Shown here: positions 24,745 through 33,514 of the stretch, one piece after another
Position numbering within the stretch: position 1 is the stretch's first letter
Layout of the letters: each line of letters opens with the position of its first letter
NCBI RefSeq assembly: GCF_024266705.1
Contig: NZ_CP100756.1
Coordinates: 3,162,001-3,226,000, forward strand
Reading direction: 5' to 3'
DNA: 64,000 bases
Source: Natrinema gelatinilyticum
GTDB taxonomy: Archaea; Halobacteriota; Halobacteria; Halobacteriales; Natrialbaceae
Notes under the pieces: model-generated
The model's database searches: none
What the model saw: only the letters and a program-made list of their open reading frames with translations
Told to the model about the DNA's origin: nothing
Translations under genes and position numbers: made by a program

Positions 24745-26604
24745 TTACTGCGAGTCGTCATCGAGATCTGCTCCGATTGCGTCCCTGAGGCGTTCCTCGA
24801 GGCGTTCACGCCGCCGGTGATTCGCTTCCGCGTCGAATTCGACCGCGAGGACCTGCGTCCCGGGCCGGTCTACCGACCGACGAAACGTGGGTTCGAATGC
24901 CGCCGGTGTGACGGTCTCGAACTCGAGATCGTAGAACGCCGCGAGGTCGTCGAATTCGAGCCCGTGCGGCGTCTTGAACTGATCCGTGAACGGGGGGTCG
25001 ACGCTCTCGATCGGGAGTTTGTGGAAGATTCCGCCGCCGTCGTTGTCCAACAGAACGATCGTCGCGTCGACGTCGCATCGGTCGACGGCGAGCAACCCGT
25101 TCGAATCGTGGTAGAACGCCAGGTCGCCGGTCACCAGTACGAGCGGCTCGTCGGTCGCGCTGCCGGCACCGAGTGCCGTGCTCGTGATGCCGTCGATTCC
25201 ACTCGCACCGCGGTTTCCGAGCACCGTCAGAGCCCCGTCCCTGGGCCGGCCGAACCGGTCGGCGTCCCGAATTGGCATGCTGTTCGAGACGAACACTGTC
25301 GCCGGCACTGGGACGCTCGAAAACACCGACGACAGGATCGCACCCTCGAGCGGATCGGAGTCGAGTGCCTTCGCAGCGAACGCGTCGTCACAGATCCGCC
25401 AGTGTTCGCGTTCCGCTGCATCGAACCGGCGACGCCAGTCGCCGTCGGTCGTCGCTCGTGGATTCACGTCGCCGGACCGATCCCCTCCGTCTTCTGTCGC
25501 GAGTGCCTCGAGCAACCCGGTAACGACGGCTCCCGCTTCGGCAGCCAGCAGATCGGTCGCGGTGAACGTCGCTTCACGCCACGCACCCGCTGGATCGACC
25601 AGAAACTGACGGGCGTCAGCATCGCGCAGCCAGTGTCGAAGCGACTTCGAGGTGGGCGACGCCCCAAATCGGAGGACGACGTCCGGACTCGGCAGCGCTG
25701 AGATGTAGGCATCGTAGCCGCCGTAAATCGACCGCTGTTGGTCGCTGTTCCCGTGCGCTGCTCCCGCAGCATCGACGTGCGAGCCAAACCGAAGCCCTGA
25801 GAGCGGATCCGCGAGTATCGGCGCGCCGAGCCTCTCGGCGAGTTCGGTCGCGGCCGCCGGATCGAGCGTTCGGAGGGTCGCTGGATCCGCGGGTCCAGCG
25901 ACGATCAACGGTCGGTCCGCGGTCTCGAGTGCTCGCCGGAGAGAACGGATTGCGGCCTCCGAGAGCGTTCGCGTCCCAGCTGTCGGTTCCACGAACGGGC
26001 CATCGCGTCCCTGTACAGCCGCCGTCTCGGCGAACGCTTCGGGAACGTCGTCCGGAACGTCGATCGGCTCGAGCGGCTTGCGAAACGGACAGTTGAGATG
26101 AACGGGGCCAGGCGGAACGCCAGTCGTTTCCGAGAACGCGCGTACGGCTGTCGTCCGGAGGCTCCGGACCGTTCGCTCGGCGGTGTCGGGTTCGGGCAGT
26201 TCGGCATACCATCGGACTTCGTCGCCGTAGAGTTTGACCTGGTCGACGGTCTGGTTCGCACCGCTGTCGCGAAGTTCAGGCGGCCGGTCGGCCGTGAGCA
26301 CCAATAGCGGAACGCGAGCCTGATCCGCCTCCATCACCGCGGGATGAAAATTCGCCGCTGCCGTCCCGGAGGTACAGATCAGGGCTGTTGGCTCGCCCGT
26401 GCGGCGAGCACGTCCGAGCGCGAAGTAGCCCGCCGAGCGCTCGTCCAGGTGCGAGTAGATCTCGATGTCAGGATGTTCGGTGAACGCGACCGTCAGCGGC
26501 GTCGAACGGCTTCCCGGAGCGATACAGACGGCCTCGAGGCCGCTTTCTGCGAGTTCGTCCGCGATGATGCGACCCCATAACGTCGCGCGGTTCGGTATAC
26601 TCAT
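24745..26604 (-). CDS. menD: SEPHCHC synthase (2-succinyl-5-enolpyruvyl-6-hydroxy-3-cyclohexene-1-carboxylate synthase)
   Basis: A 619-residue thiamine-diphosphate enzyme. VCIAPGSRSTPLTVAF and LDERSAGYFALGRARRTGEP with the ThDP-activating Glu are typical, as are ICTSGTAAANFHPAV and the ThDP/Mg motif VLVTGDLAFYHDSNGLLAVD to LLDNDGGGIF. The ATG at 26604 (MSIPNRATLWG) overlaps the menF stop by 4 nt (ATGA, 26601-26604) and is preferred over an in-frame ATG 63 bases upstream. It condenses isochorismate with 2-oxoglutarate. Confidence 0.95.
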   Translation of the reverse strand: MSIPNRATLWGRIIADELAESGLEAVCIAPGSRSTPLTVAFTEHPDIEIYSHLDERSAGYFALGRARRTGEPTALICTSGTAAANFHPAVMEADQARVPLLVLTADRPPELRDSGANQTVDQVKLYGDEVRWYAELPEPDTAERTVRSLRTTAVRAFSETTGVPPGPVHLNCPFRKPLEPIDVPDDVPEAFAETAAVQGRDGPFVEPTAGTRTLSEAAIRSLRRALETADRPLIVAGPADPATLRTLDPAAATELAERLGAPILADPLSGLRFGSHVDAAGAAHGNSDQQRSIYGGYDAYISALPSPDVVLRFGASPTSKSLRHWLRDADARQFLVDPAGAWREATFTATDLLAAEAGAVVTGLLEALATEDGGDRSGDVNPRATTDGDWRRRFDAAEREHWRICDDAFAAKALDSDPLEGAILSSVFSSVPVPATVFVSNSMPIRDADRFGRPRDGALTVLGNRGASGIDGITSTALGAGSATDEPLVLVTGDLAFYHDSNGLLAVDRCDVDATIVLLDNDGGGIFHKLPIESVDPPFTDQFKTPHGLEFDDLAAFYDLEFETVTPAAFEPTFRRSVDRPGTQVLAVEFDAEANHRRRERLEERLRDAIGADLDDDSQ

Positions 26605-27956
26605 CGGTGTCGGGGTGAGCGCAGTTCGTCGAGGATCGGTCGAAATTTCAGCTGTACTTCGTCCCACTCCTCCGTCGGATCGCTGTCAGCGACGATCCCG
26701 TTACCAGCAAAGAGCGTCACCGTCCCGTCCGTCGCGACTCCAGAGCGAAGCGCGACGGCGAACTCGCCGTCGCCGGCGGCATCGAACCAGCCCACTGGAG
26801 CCGCGTACCACCCCCGATCGAACGTTTCCGTATCTCGGATCGTTTCCCAGGCGGCGTCCGGCGGGACGCCGCCCACTGCGGGCGTCGGATGCAACGCTTC
26901 GACGATTTCGAGAACGTGATGATCGTCCGCAAGCGTCGCCTCGATCGGTGTCTGTAGGTGCTGAATCGTCGCCAATCGCCGAATCGTTTGCTCACTCACG
27001 ACGAGTTCCTGCGCGAGTGGATCGAGTTGCTCGCGGATCGCGTCCACGACCAGCTCGTGCTCGTGTTGAAGCTTCGCGTCGCCCCGCATTCGCTCGACGT
27101 GCGCCTCGTCTTCGGCCAACGTTTCACCCCGCGGCACCGACCCGGCGAGCGCCTCGGTCTCGACGCGGTCGCCTCGTTTCGAGACGAGACGCTCTGGCGG
27201 CGCGCCGAAGAACGTGCCCCCGACCTCGTAGCCAACGAGAAACCGATAACAGTTCGGATACTGGCTACGCAGTCGCTCGAGCATCGGAGGGACGTCGACC
27301 GGCGTCTCGAGATCGACGGAAAGCGACTGGGCGAGGACGACTTTCGTCAATCGACCGTCGGCGATCCGCTCGAGTGCGGTTTCGACTTGCCGAGCCCAGG
27401 CGTCGCTCGAGGTCGTTCGCTCCGTCGCGGCGACACCCGGCGTCGTCCCCGTCCCTCTCGTGGGCAGCGCCGCCAGGCGTTCGTGCCATCGTTCGAGTCG
27501 CCCAACGGCTTCGTCAGGTCGATTCGCGATAGCCGTCACCCACGTTCCGTCGTCCGTTCGGACGACGAGTACCCGCGGGACGACGAATGACGCAGCGTCG
27601 AAGCCTGTCCAGGGCGCTTCCGGATTGTGACCGTCGTGAAACGAAAACCCGCCGAAAGCCCGTGGACGGGCCTGCTCGGGCCCCTCGTGTGAGAGCCTAT
27701 CGAACACCCGTGTCGCCTGCGTCCGAATCCGGTCGAATCGGTCGGGCCCGTCTGCCGTAAATTGGGCAGCGACCCCGCGTCCGGCGATTTCGACTCCGGC
27801 GGGCGTCGCCCACCGGACACGCGGTTCGGCGACACCGTCCAGAACCTCTTGGAAGGAAACGTCCTCGAGTTCACGACTACGGCTAACCAACTCTACAGCG
27901 CGGTCTGCCGAGCCTGTCCCACCAGCCAGCCGACTTTCACCCGACGATCGGTCCAT
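26601..27956 (-). CDS. menF: Isochorismate synthase
   Basis: A 451-residue chorismate-utilising enzyme. The C-terminal catalytic domain has VVLAQSLSVDLETP, ERLVSKRGDRVETEALAGSV, the HEHELVVDAIREQ motif, LHPTPAVGGVP and FAVALRSGV leading to FAGNGIVADSDPTEEWDE. Pairing with menD by a 4-nt overlap supports MenF rather than a salicylate or anthranilate synthase. The N-terminal ~150 residues are less conserved. First committed step of menaquinone synthesis. Confidence 0.94.
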   Translation of the reverse strand: MDRSSGESRLAGGTGSADRAVELVSRSRELEDVSFQEVLDGVAEPRVRWATPAGVEIAGRGVAAQFTADGPDRFDRIRTQATRVFDRLSHEGPEQARPRAFGGFSFHDGHNPEAPWTGFDAASFVVPRVLVVRTDDGTWVTAIANRPDEAVGRLERWHERLAALPTRGTGTTPGVAATERTTSSDAWARQVETALERIADGRLTKVVLAQSLSVDLETPVDVPPMLERLRSQYPNCYRFLVGYEVGGTFFGAPPERLVSKRGDRVETEALAGSVPRGETLAEDEAHVERMRGDAKLQHEHELVVDAIREQLDPLAQELVVSEQTIRRLATIQHLQTPIEATLADDHHVLEIVEALHPTPAVGGVPPDAAWETIRDTETFDRGWYAAPVGWFDAAGDGEFAVALRSGVATDGTVTLFAGNGIVADSDPTEEWDEVQLKFRPILDELRSPRHR

Positions 27957-28021
27957 CGACCGGACGTGAGGACCGACTCGCCTTCAGCCTAACTATTTGC
28001 TGACCGGCATCTTGAGCGGCG

Positions 28022-28618
28022 CTAGCTATATCGTTCCTCTTCCCAGGGATTGGCCGTGCTCGAGTATCCCCGTCGCTCCCAGTATCCACGCTGCGAGTCG
28101 GTACAGAACTCGACGCCGTCGACCCATTTTGCGCCCTTGTAGGCGTACTTGTGCGGCGTGACCACGCGGAGCGGCCCGCCGTGATCCGCCGGCAAGGTAC
28201 TCCCGTCGAGTCCCCAGGTGAATAGGACGTCGTCGCGCAGGCAATCCTCGAGCGGTAGATCCGTGGTGTAGTCGTCGAGGGCTGTAAACAGGACGTGGAC
28301 AGCTTCGTCGTGAACGCCTGCTCGCTCCGCGAGTTCGGGAAACGGGACTCCCGTGAATTCGCAATCGAATCTGCTCCACCCGGTCACGCAGTGGAAATCC
28401 TGCGTCTGAGTCACACTCGGCAACGAGCGGAAGTCGTCCCACGAGAGCGAGAGTTCCGTCTCGACGGCGCCGGAGACGGTAAACTCCCACGTTTCGGGAT
28501 CCCAGTCGGGCGTCCCACTTTTCGAGAGGACCGGAAACTGGTTGGTTTCCCGCTGTCCCGGCGGCAGCCGGTCGTCGCCGAACTCCTCGTAGAGGTCCGT
28601 CACGTCGGTATCGTCCAT
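28022..28618 (-). CDS. Small sulfite-oxidase-fold molybdopterin protein
   Basis: A 198-residue protein with only the pterin-binding domain of the sulfite oxidase/YedY superfamily. DFHCVTGWSRFDCEFTGVPF contains the Cys that ligates Mo, and GGPLRVVTPHKYAYKGAKWV, then DGVEF, is the conserved Moco pocket. The C-terminal dimerisation domain of plant/animal sulfite oxidase is absent and there is no signal peptide, so it is a cytosolic single-domain enzyme whose substrate is unknown. It fits with the tungstate/molybdate transporter 4 kb upstream. Confidence 0.88.
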   Translation of the reverse strand: MDDTDVTDLYEEFGDDRLPPGQRETNQFPVLSKSGTPDWDPETWEFTVSGAVETELSLSWDDFRSLPSVTQTQDFHCVTGWSRFDCEFTGVPFPELAERAGVHDEAVHVLFTALDDYTTDLPLEDCLRDDVLFTWGLDGSTLPADHGGPLRVVTPHKYAYKGAKWVDGVEFCTDSQRGYWERRGYSSTANPWEEERYS

Positions 28619-28990
28619 ACGCGTTCGTACGTGCCGACAGATGTAGGTGTGACGCTGTCGGGCGACGTGTGGGATGCCGTCCGTGAGCGTTTCGTGGCGC
28701 CGTCCGGAGACGTGTAACGTGTAGGGGTGGTATGACGGCCATCCACTGTGACGTCATCTGCCGACGGTCGCACCTGGACCGATTGCCGGGCATTCGTCAG
28801 CAGATCGCTCGCAGTTGTGGTCGCGACGGATGTGATTCGCCGCCCACCCGGTCAGTATACTTCCGTGCCAGAAAGGGGAAATTGGCACGACTGCAGCGGG
28901 ATTGAAACGGCCGAATCGTCGTCCCATTCGGCAGTTTCTAGTGAAACCCTCGTCATCACTTAGTACGATATCCCCGAGAGATACCGTTGC
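28619..28990. other. Intergenic region with nothing recognisable
   Basis: About 370 bp between a leftward and a rightward gene, so it should hold two promoters. I see no RNA, repeat or small gene that I can support. GTACGATATC about 20-29 bases before 28991 may be part of the promoter of the downstream small membrane protein. Confidence 0.3.
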
Positions 28991-29290
28991 ATGGCGAGCA
29001 GACAACAACTATCGGAACAGGAAGTGATCGAACAGGAACCACAGGCGGTCGGCGAACAGGCGATGGGGCCTGCGGTCCTCGCATCGGCCGCATCGGTCGG
29101 CCTTTCGCTGTATTACTATTTCTTCCGCGGAGAGCGACAGCTCGGGACCTTCATCGGTCTCTGGCCGCCGACGATACTCGCGTTCGCGAGTTACTTCAAC
29201 CAACGGCAGATGCAAAAGCAACTCAACACCCTGACCCAGCCGGGAGCAACGCTACGGAACGCGATCGACTCGGTGATGGGAAACCGGTGA
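28991..29290 (+). CDS. Small two-helix membrane protein, unknown function
   Basis: A 99-residue protein. A Gln/Glu-rich N-terminus is followed by hydrophobic segments AVLASAASVGLSLYYYFFRG and GTFIGLWPPTILAFASYF, then a polar C-terminal helix NQRQMQKQLNTLTQPGATL. The pattern (two membrane passes, an amphipathic tail) is common among small haloarchaeal membrane proteins, but I do not recognise the family. Composition and start context look genuine. It stands alone. Confidence 0.7.
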   Translation: MASRQQLSEQEVIEQEPQAVGEQAMGPAVLASAASVGLSLYYYFFRGERQLGTFIGLWPPTILAFASYFNQRQMQKQLNTLTQPGATLRNAIDSVMGNR

Positions 29291-29369
29291 GGTGAGGCAC
29301 TACCCGCGTTCCGATCGCTGCGCTGCGTAGACCTTCGCATACGCACACGTACACGGGTAGCGTTGATCT

Positions 29370-29393
29370 GGCCGTCGGGCACCACCGACGGCC
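29370..29393. other. Perfect hairpin GGCCGTCGG-N6-CCGACGGCC
   Basis: A 9-bp perfect stem with a 6-base loop lies downstream of the small membrane protein gene. A second inverted repeat, CTACCCG (29300-29306)/CGGGTAG (29354-29360), is nested upstream. They could form the 3' structure of the upstream transcript or mark the boundary of the MFS segment. Confidence 0.4.
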
Positions 29394-29472
29394 ACCCATC
29401 CCGTCGGACCGCTGATTCTTTTGTTCCAATCAGCGTGTCATAGAATTCTGCTCCTCGTTTCGAAGTGATCGA

Positions 29473-29503
29473 CCTGATAGATACAGGTGATGGTCCTATC
29501 AGG
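29473..29503. promoter_or_regulatory. Inverted repeat CCTGATAG / CTATCAGG before the MFS gene
   Basis: Perfect 8-bp arms at 29473-29480 and 29496-29503 are separated by 15 bp, immediately upstream of the MFS coding region. Position and symmetry fit a local repressor operator for an efflux gene, but no regulator gene is adjacent. Confidence 0.45.
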
Positions 29504-29505
29504 CT

Positions 29506-30822
29506 GTGATTTCATGTTTCGAGGAACGTTTATCACTCGCTTCCCCGTCAGCCCCGGTCGGTGACAGCTGGGTGAACCTCTCTTTCGAGTCGAGGCGAGT
29601 GTTGTTTCGTAATCGGTTGTTTCGCCGGTTATTCAGTGGGCACATCGTTAGTGTGGCTGGCGACACACTCTATCTCGTTGCGGCGCTCTGGCTCGTCTAC
29701 ATGCTCACTGGCTCATCCACGTATACTGGGCTCGCCGGCGCACTGATCCGAGCGCCACGGTTCTTCCGAGCCTTTACTGGCCCCCTCGTTGACCGGTGGC
29801 CGCTCCGTATTATCCTCGTGCTCTCTGAGCTGGTACAGGGAATCAGTATCCTCGCGGTCCCACTCGCGGCTGCATTCGGGAAGCTCCAAGTGTCCGTCGT
29901 GCTTGCCGTGCTCCCGGTTGTCGCGTTTGTTGGACAATTCGCCGGCCCCGCCCAAAGCGCAACCCTGCCACGGGTCATCGACCAGGAGAACATGGTGTCC
30001 GCCAATTCGACCATCCAGTTCTCGACCCAAAGCGTGCAAGCCATCACCCGGGCGGTTGCAGGGGCGGCAATTGCCGCCATCGGTGCGGTCGCTCTCTTCC
30101 TCGTCGACGCGATAACCTTCGCGGCCGCCGCCGTGACGTTCGCTACCATCACAATCCCGGGTGACGAAACCGCTGAGAATTCGCTCCCCACACGGTCTGA
30201 ATACGTCGCGCAGTTACGGGCGGGCGTGACCCTGCTTCGTGAGTCGGTGCTCGGTCATATGGTCGTAGCCGTCGCCGGACTTACCTTGTTCTCGAGTGGG
30301 GCGATGGCGGTCCTCCCGGCCTTCGCGGCATCGGTTGGTGGCCCCGGAACGTATGGCTTCTTCTTGGCGGCCTTCGCGGTCGGCACATTAACCGGGACGT
30401 TGCTCGCTGGACTCATCGATACATTCCCGACTGGCCGCATGGTTATTCTGGGATTCGTGCTCGCTGCGCTCAGTTGGACCGCTGCCGTCGTGGTTTCCTG
30501 GGTGCCACTCGCTGTGGCCTTCTTCGCATTGGCGTATGTCCCGATTGGTGTATATAATGTTCTCGCAATGTCAGCCCTGCAGGTTGGAGTCCCCGATGAG
30601 ATGGTGGGACGTGTATCGGCGGTGACCGGGACCTTCGTGGGGGTCGCTGGGTTGTTTGGCATGCTCGCCGGTGGCGTCGGTGGCGACGCATTCGGGGCAG
30701 TCTCCGTCCTATTCGCCGCCAGCATCGGCTTCGCGACAGCAGCAATCTACTGGGTTGGAGTTCCGGCCCTCCGAACCTTCCCAGCCATCACCGACCTCGA
30801 ACCAGGAGAATTCGCCTCCTAA
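29506..30822 (+). CDS. MFS exporter (MefA/EntS-like), probably acquired
   Basis: A 438-residue 12-helix transporter of the DHA3-like MFS group. FRNRLFRRLFSGHIVSVAGD opens TM1, followed by GPLVDRWPLRI (loop 2-3 motif) and AQSATLPRVIDQENMVSANS. The second half has GFFLAAFAVGTLTGTLLAG and MVGRVSAVTGTFVGVAGLFG. The GTG at 29506 gives a 22-residue extension of doubtful reality; the GTG at 29571 (VNLSFESRRV) is the likelier start. GC content is lower and codons are less GC-biased than in the neighbours, and the flanks are AT-rich with inverted repeats, suggesting lateral acquisition. Substrate unknown. Confidence 0.85.
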   Translation: MISCFEERLSLASPSAPVGDSWVNLSFESRRVLFRNRLFRRLFSGHIVSVAGDTLYLVAALWLVYMLTGSSTYTGLAGALIRAPRFFRAFTGPLVDRWPLRIILVLSELVQGISILAVPLAAAFGKLQVSVVLAVLPVVAFVGQFAGPAQSATLPRVIDQENMVSANSTIQFSTQSVQAITRAVAGAAIAAIGAVALFLVDAITFAAAAVTFATITIPGDETAENSLPTRSEYVAQLRAGVTLLRESVLGHMVVAVAGLTLFSSGAMAVLPAFAASVGGPGTYGFFLAAFAVGTLTGTLLAGLIDTFPTGRMVILGFVLAALSWTAAVVVSWVPLAVAFFALAYVPIGVYNVLAMSALQVGVPDEMVGRVSAVTGTFVGVAGLFGMLAGGVGGDAFGAVSVLFAASIGFATAAIYWVGVPALRTFPAITDLEPGEFAS

Positions 30823-30971
30823 CCGAAGGTAGTATCAGGTATCGTCTGTCCCACGGCAATGGTTACGTTCACACACGTATCTAACAGCTAATCCGTTGAA
30901 GGCCGGGGTGAAATCAATACCGTGGGAATAATTCTATGACATGCTCTCCATTGCTGTCGAGTCCCCGTCAA

Positions 30972-30980
30972 ACCTAAATA
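30972..30980 (+). promoter_or_regulatory. TATA box of the CopG-like gene
   Basis: ACCTAAATA lies 25-33 bases before the ATG at 31005, the standard spacing for a leaderless haloarchaeal transcript. Upstream there is a CCCACGG (30850-30856)/CCGTGGG (30920-30926) inverted repeat of unknown meaning. Confidence 0.5.
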
Positions 30981-31004
30981 CCCCCTCGCCGAAAGCCGAA
31001 TCAG

Positions 31005-31232
31005 ATGCCGAAAGTAGAGATCACCATACCGGAACACCTCGAGATGCAAATCGCCCAGATGGTCGAACGCGGCGAATTCGTCAACCGTGAGGAGGCAATC
31101 GAGGACCTCCTATCGACGGGGATCAAAGCCTACAAGACCAGCGGACCGATGGACGACGACGAAGCGGGCACCGGCGGGACTGGCCTCGAAGACGATGGGA
31201 TGATGGGCCACGACGACGAATACGTCTTCTAA
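31005..31232 (+). CDS. Ribbon-helix-helix (CopG-like) protein, DUF7120-type
   Basis: A 75-residue protein. The first 45 residues, VEITIPEHLEMQIAQMVERG then EFVNREEAIEDLLSTGI, form a ribbon-helix-helix DNA-binding domain; the rest is an acidic, Gly-rich tail. Such proteins are conserved across haloarchaea as putative dimeric transcription factors. It is convergent with the small membrane protein at 31234 and separated from it by a single base. Confidence 0.85.
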   Translation: MPKVEITIPEHLEMQIAQMVERGEFVNREEAIEDLLSTGIKAYKTSGPMDDDEAGTGGTGLEDDGMMGHDDEYVF

Positions 31233-31233
31233 C

Positions 31234-31422
31234 TTATACGCCGACGGACGCAAGCGGGATTCCGAACGCGATTACTGCACCGATCACAGCGACGGCTCCG
31301 CCGATTAGCACGTCACGCGACGAGTACTCGCTCATCGGGGCCGTCGTGCGTTCAGCATTGAGGTCGTGCCCGACGTCGGCTCCTGAATCCGCTTGTACGG
31401 GTGGCTCGGTGTCGTCAGCCAT
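31234..31422 (-). CDS. Small haloarchaeal membrane protein, DUF7550-type
   Basis: A 62-residue protein. An acidic N-terminus is followed by ERTTAPMSEYSSRDVLIGG and one or two short hydrophobic stretches (AVAVIGAVIAFGIPLAS). TAPMxxFSxRDV before the helix is a pattern I associate with a small conserved haloarchaeal membrane family of unknown function. It is divergent from hisF, with promoter space between 31423 and 31581. Confidence 0.72.
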   Translation of the reverse strand: MADDTEPPVQADSGADVGHDLNAERTTAPMSEYSSRDVLIGGAVAVIGAVIAFGIPLASVGV

Positions 31423-31581
31423 ACTCGCCCGTTCACGACTCGGTTACTTAAACGCACCCACACGGGGCTGACGGTCCGCTCGAACCTCCGTGCTCGCGTC
31501 ACGGGCATCGTCTGTCGTCACCGGTTCGAGCGATCCAGATTCCTTTACTACCCTCGGCTCGAATCACCCGATACGAACGAC

Positions 31582-32397
31582 ATGGTACTGACCAAACGAG
31601 TCATCCCGTGTATCGACGTGGATCTGGACGACGACGGGAACCCTGCCGTCTATACCGGCGTCAACTTCGAGGATCTCAAATACACCGGCGATCCGGTCGA
31701 GATGGCGCGCGCGTACAATCGCGCAGGTGCTGACGAGTTCGTTTTCCTCGACATCACCGCGTCCGCGGACGGTCGCGAGACGATGCTCGACGTCGTCGAG
31801 CGCGTTGCCGACGAAGTCTTCATCCCGCTGACCGTCGGCGGTGGCATCCGGACGACCGAGGACATCAGAGAAACGCTCCGGGCCGGGGCCGACAAGGTCT
31901 CGATTACGACCGGGGCACTCGAGCGACCGGAACTGGTAAACCAAGGCGCCAGGGCGTTCGGCAGTCAGTGTATCGTTATCAGCGTCGACGCCAGACGGCG
32001 GTTCGACGAGGATGGCGAACACTACGTCGAAATCGACGGCGAATCCTGCTGGTTCGAATGTACGAAGAAAGGCGGTCGCGAGGGGACCGGGATCGACGTC
32101 GTGGAATGGGCTGTCGAGGCTGAATCTCGCGGCGCAGGAGAGTTGTTCGTCAACTCGATCGACAAAGACGGGACGAAAGACGGCTACGACCTGCCGCTGA
32201 CCTCGGCCGTCTGCGAGACCGTCAACACGCCGGTCATCGCATCTTCGGGCTGTGGCAGTCCAGCGGACATGTACGACGTGTTCACCGAGGCCGGTGCCGA
32301 CGCCGGGCTGGCCGCTTCGATATTCCACTTCGACGAGTACTCGATCGAAGAAACCAAAGCCTATCTCGACGATCACGGCGTTCCAGTTCGACGTTGA
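31582..32397 (+). CDS. hisF: Imidazole glycerol phosphate synthase subunit HisF
   Basis: A 271-residue TIM-barrel cyclase that uses ammonia from HisH to form IGP and AICAR. Catalytic Asp residues lie in RVIPCIDVD and [14 protein letters not shown]; phosphate-binding loops are [11 protein letters not shown] and [12 protein letters not shown]. The ATG at 31582 gives the canonical [13 protein letters not shown]; upstream in-frame sequence is not haloarchaeal in character. A haloarchaeal insertion ([15 protein letters not shown]) lies in the middle of the barrel. Other his genes are not nearby. Confidence 0.96.
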   Translation: MVLTKRVIPCIDVDLDDDGNPAVYTGVNFEDLKYTGDPVEMARAYNRAGADEFVFLDITASADGRETMLDVVERVADEVFIPLTVGGGIRTTEDIRETLRAGADKVSITTGALERPELVNQGARAFGSQCIVISVDARRRFDEDGEHYVEIDGESCWFECTKKGGREGTGIDVVEWAVEAESRGAGELFVNSIDKDGTKDGYDLPLTSAVCETVNTPVIASSGCGSPADMYDVFTEAGADAGLAASIFHFDEYSIEETKAYLDDHGVPVRR

Positions 32398-32525
32398 CGG
32401 CGGGGCGGGCCCGGTCACCTCACCACCCACAAGTCTCTGTCCGACATCCGACAAATCTGTCCGGACGGTCCATCGCTGTTCCGCGTTCCGTACGTTTATA
32501 CCGTCGTGGTCCTCGACTTCTCTCA

Positions 32526-33386
32526 GTGAAGTGGCGGTGTACGCGGTGTGGCAAACTGCACGCACAAAACGATTCACCCTGTACTGCCTGCGGGCACACC
32601 ACGTTCGAGCGAGCGACCGTCCGTGTGGATGAGGGGGCCGAGAGCGGTCAGTCTCCGGATTCGGCGCCGACTGGAACCGTCGATACCGGCCCGGAGTACG
32701 TCTGGGTCTGTTCGAACTGCGGCCGCCAACACGTGCGGAACAGCCCGCCGTGTTCGCGCTGTGGCAGTCCGGACCTCGAAAAGGGAGAACAGACCTACGA
32801 CGGCCTCGAACGGGACCTCACCGCGCCGGGCTGGCTCGACGTTGCCATGCCCTACCTCCCGATTCTCGCTGGTATCGCGCTGCTGATCGCACTGTTTGCG
32901 ACGGGTATCGCTTCGCCGTCGTTGCTGCCGGGGATCGGCCCTCCGACACCACCCGACGCACCCGGTCAGGGCGCTGAGGCTGCCGGGATCGACCTCGAGG
33001 CGACGGAACGCGAGGTTCACGAGAGACTCGAGTCCGAACGTCTCCCTGAGGAGCGGCGTCGGTTCAACGATGGACTCGCCGCCTATGCGGAGTATCAGAA
33101 CCGAGGGCTCGTCGCGGTCGAATTCGACAATGCGGAGCCGAACGGCGTTAGCCCCGACGAGTTCGATCATTCCTGCGGTGACGTAACGCCGGTCGGTGCG
33201 CCGCTGGTCACCTCCGAGATATCGATCAACTCGTACGACGATGGAGGAGCGTTCGCAACGGACGTTGCCGACGCGCTCCTCTCATCGCGATTCGAAGAGG
33301 CGGTCCGATCGGGGTACGACGCCGAGGGGATCGACATCCACGTCGCACCGAACGGTGATATTTACGTCTTCTACGCAGTGTGCTGA
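32526..33386 (+). CDS. Double zinc-ribbon membrane protein with CAP-like C-terminal domain
   Basis: A 286-residue protein. Two N-terminal zinc ribbons are visible: CTRCGKLHAQNDSPCTACG (5-23) and CSNCGRQHVRNSPPCSRCG (about 59-77). One membrane helix (LPILAGIALLIALFATGIA) follows, then an extracytoplasmic domain of about 150 residues. That domain starts EREVHERLESERLPEERRRF and ends GIDIHVAPNGDIYVFYAVC, which resembles a reduced CAP/SCP domain (helix, then a terminal beta hairpin). Start is the GTG at 32526. The topology (cytosolic ribbons joined to an outside domain) suggests sensing or anchoring. CAP assignment is an inference. Confidence 0.7.
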   Translation: MKWRCTRCGKLHAQNDSPCTACGHTTFERATVRVDEGAESGQSPDSAPTGTVDTGPEYVWVCSNCGRQHVRNSPPCSRCGSPDLEKGEQTYDGLERDLTAPGWLDVAMPYLPILAGIALLIALFATGIASPSLLPGIGPPTPPDAPGQGAEAAGIDLEATEREVHERLESERLPEERRRFNDGLAAYAEYQNRGLVAVEFDNAEPNGVSPDEFDHSCGDVTPVGAPLVTSEISINSYDDGGAFATDVADALLSSRFEEAVRSGYDAEGIDIHVAPNGDIYVFYAVC

Positions 33387-33514
33387 CTGCTATTCGCCTG
33401 CGCGTCTGGCTGACGTTCGAGAGAGCGAGACGGAATACCCTCACGAAGCGTGCGAGGAGCGCAGTACGAGACGAAGAGAGAGAGGTGGGAAATCGAGAGA
33501 CGCTTGCTGACGGC

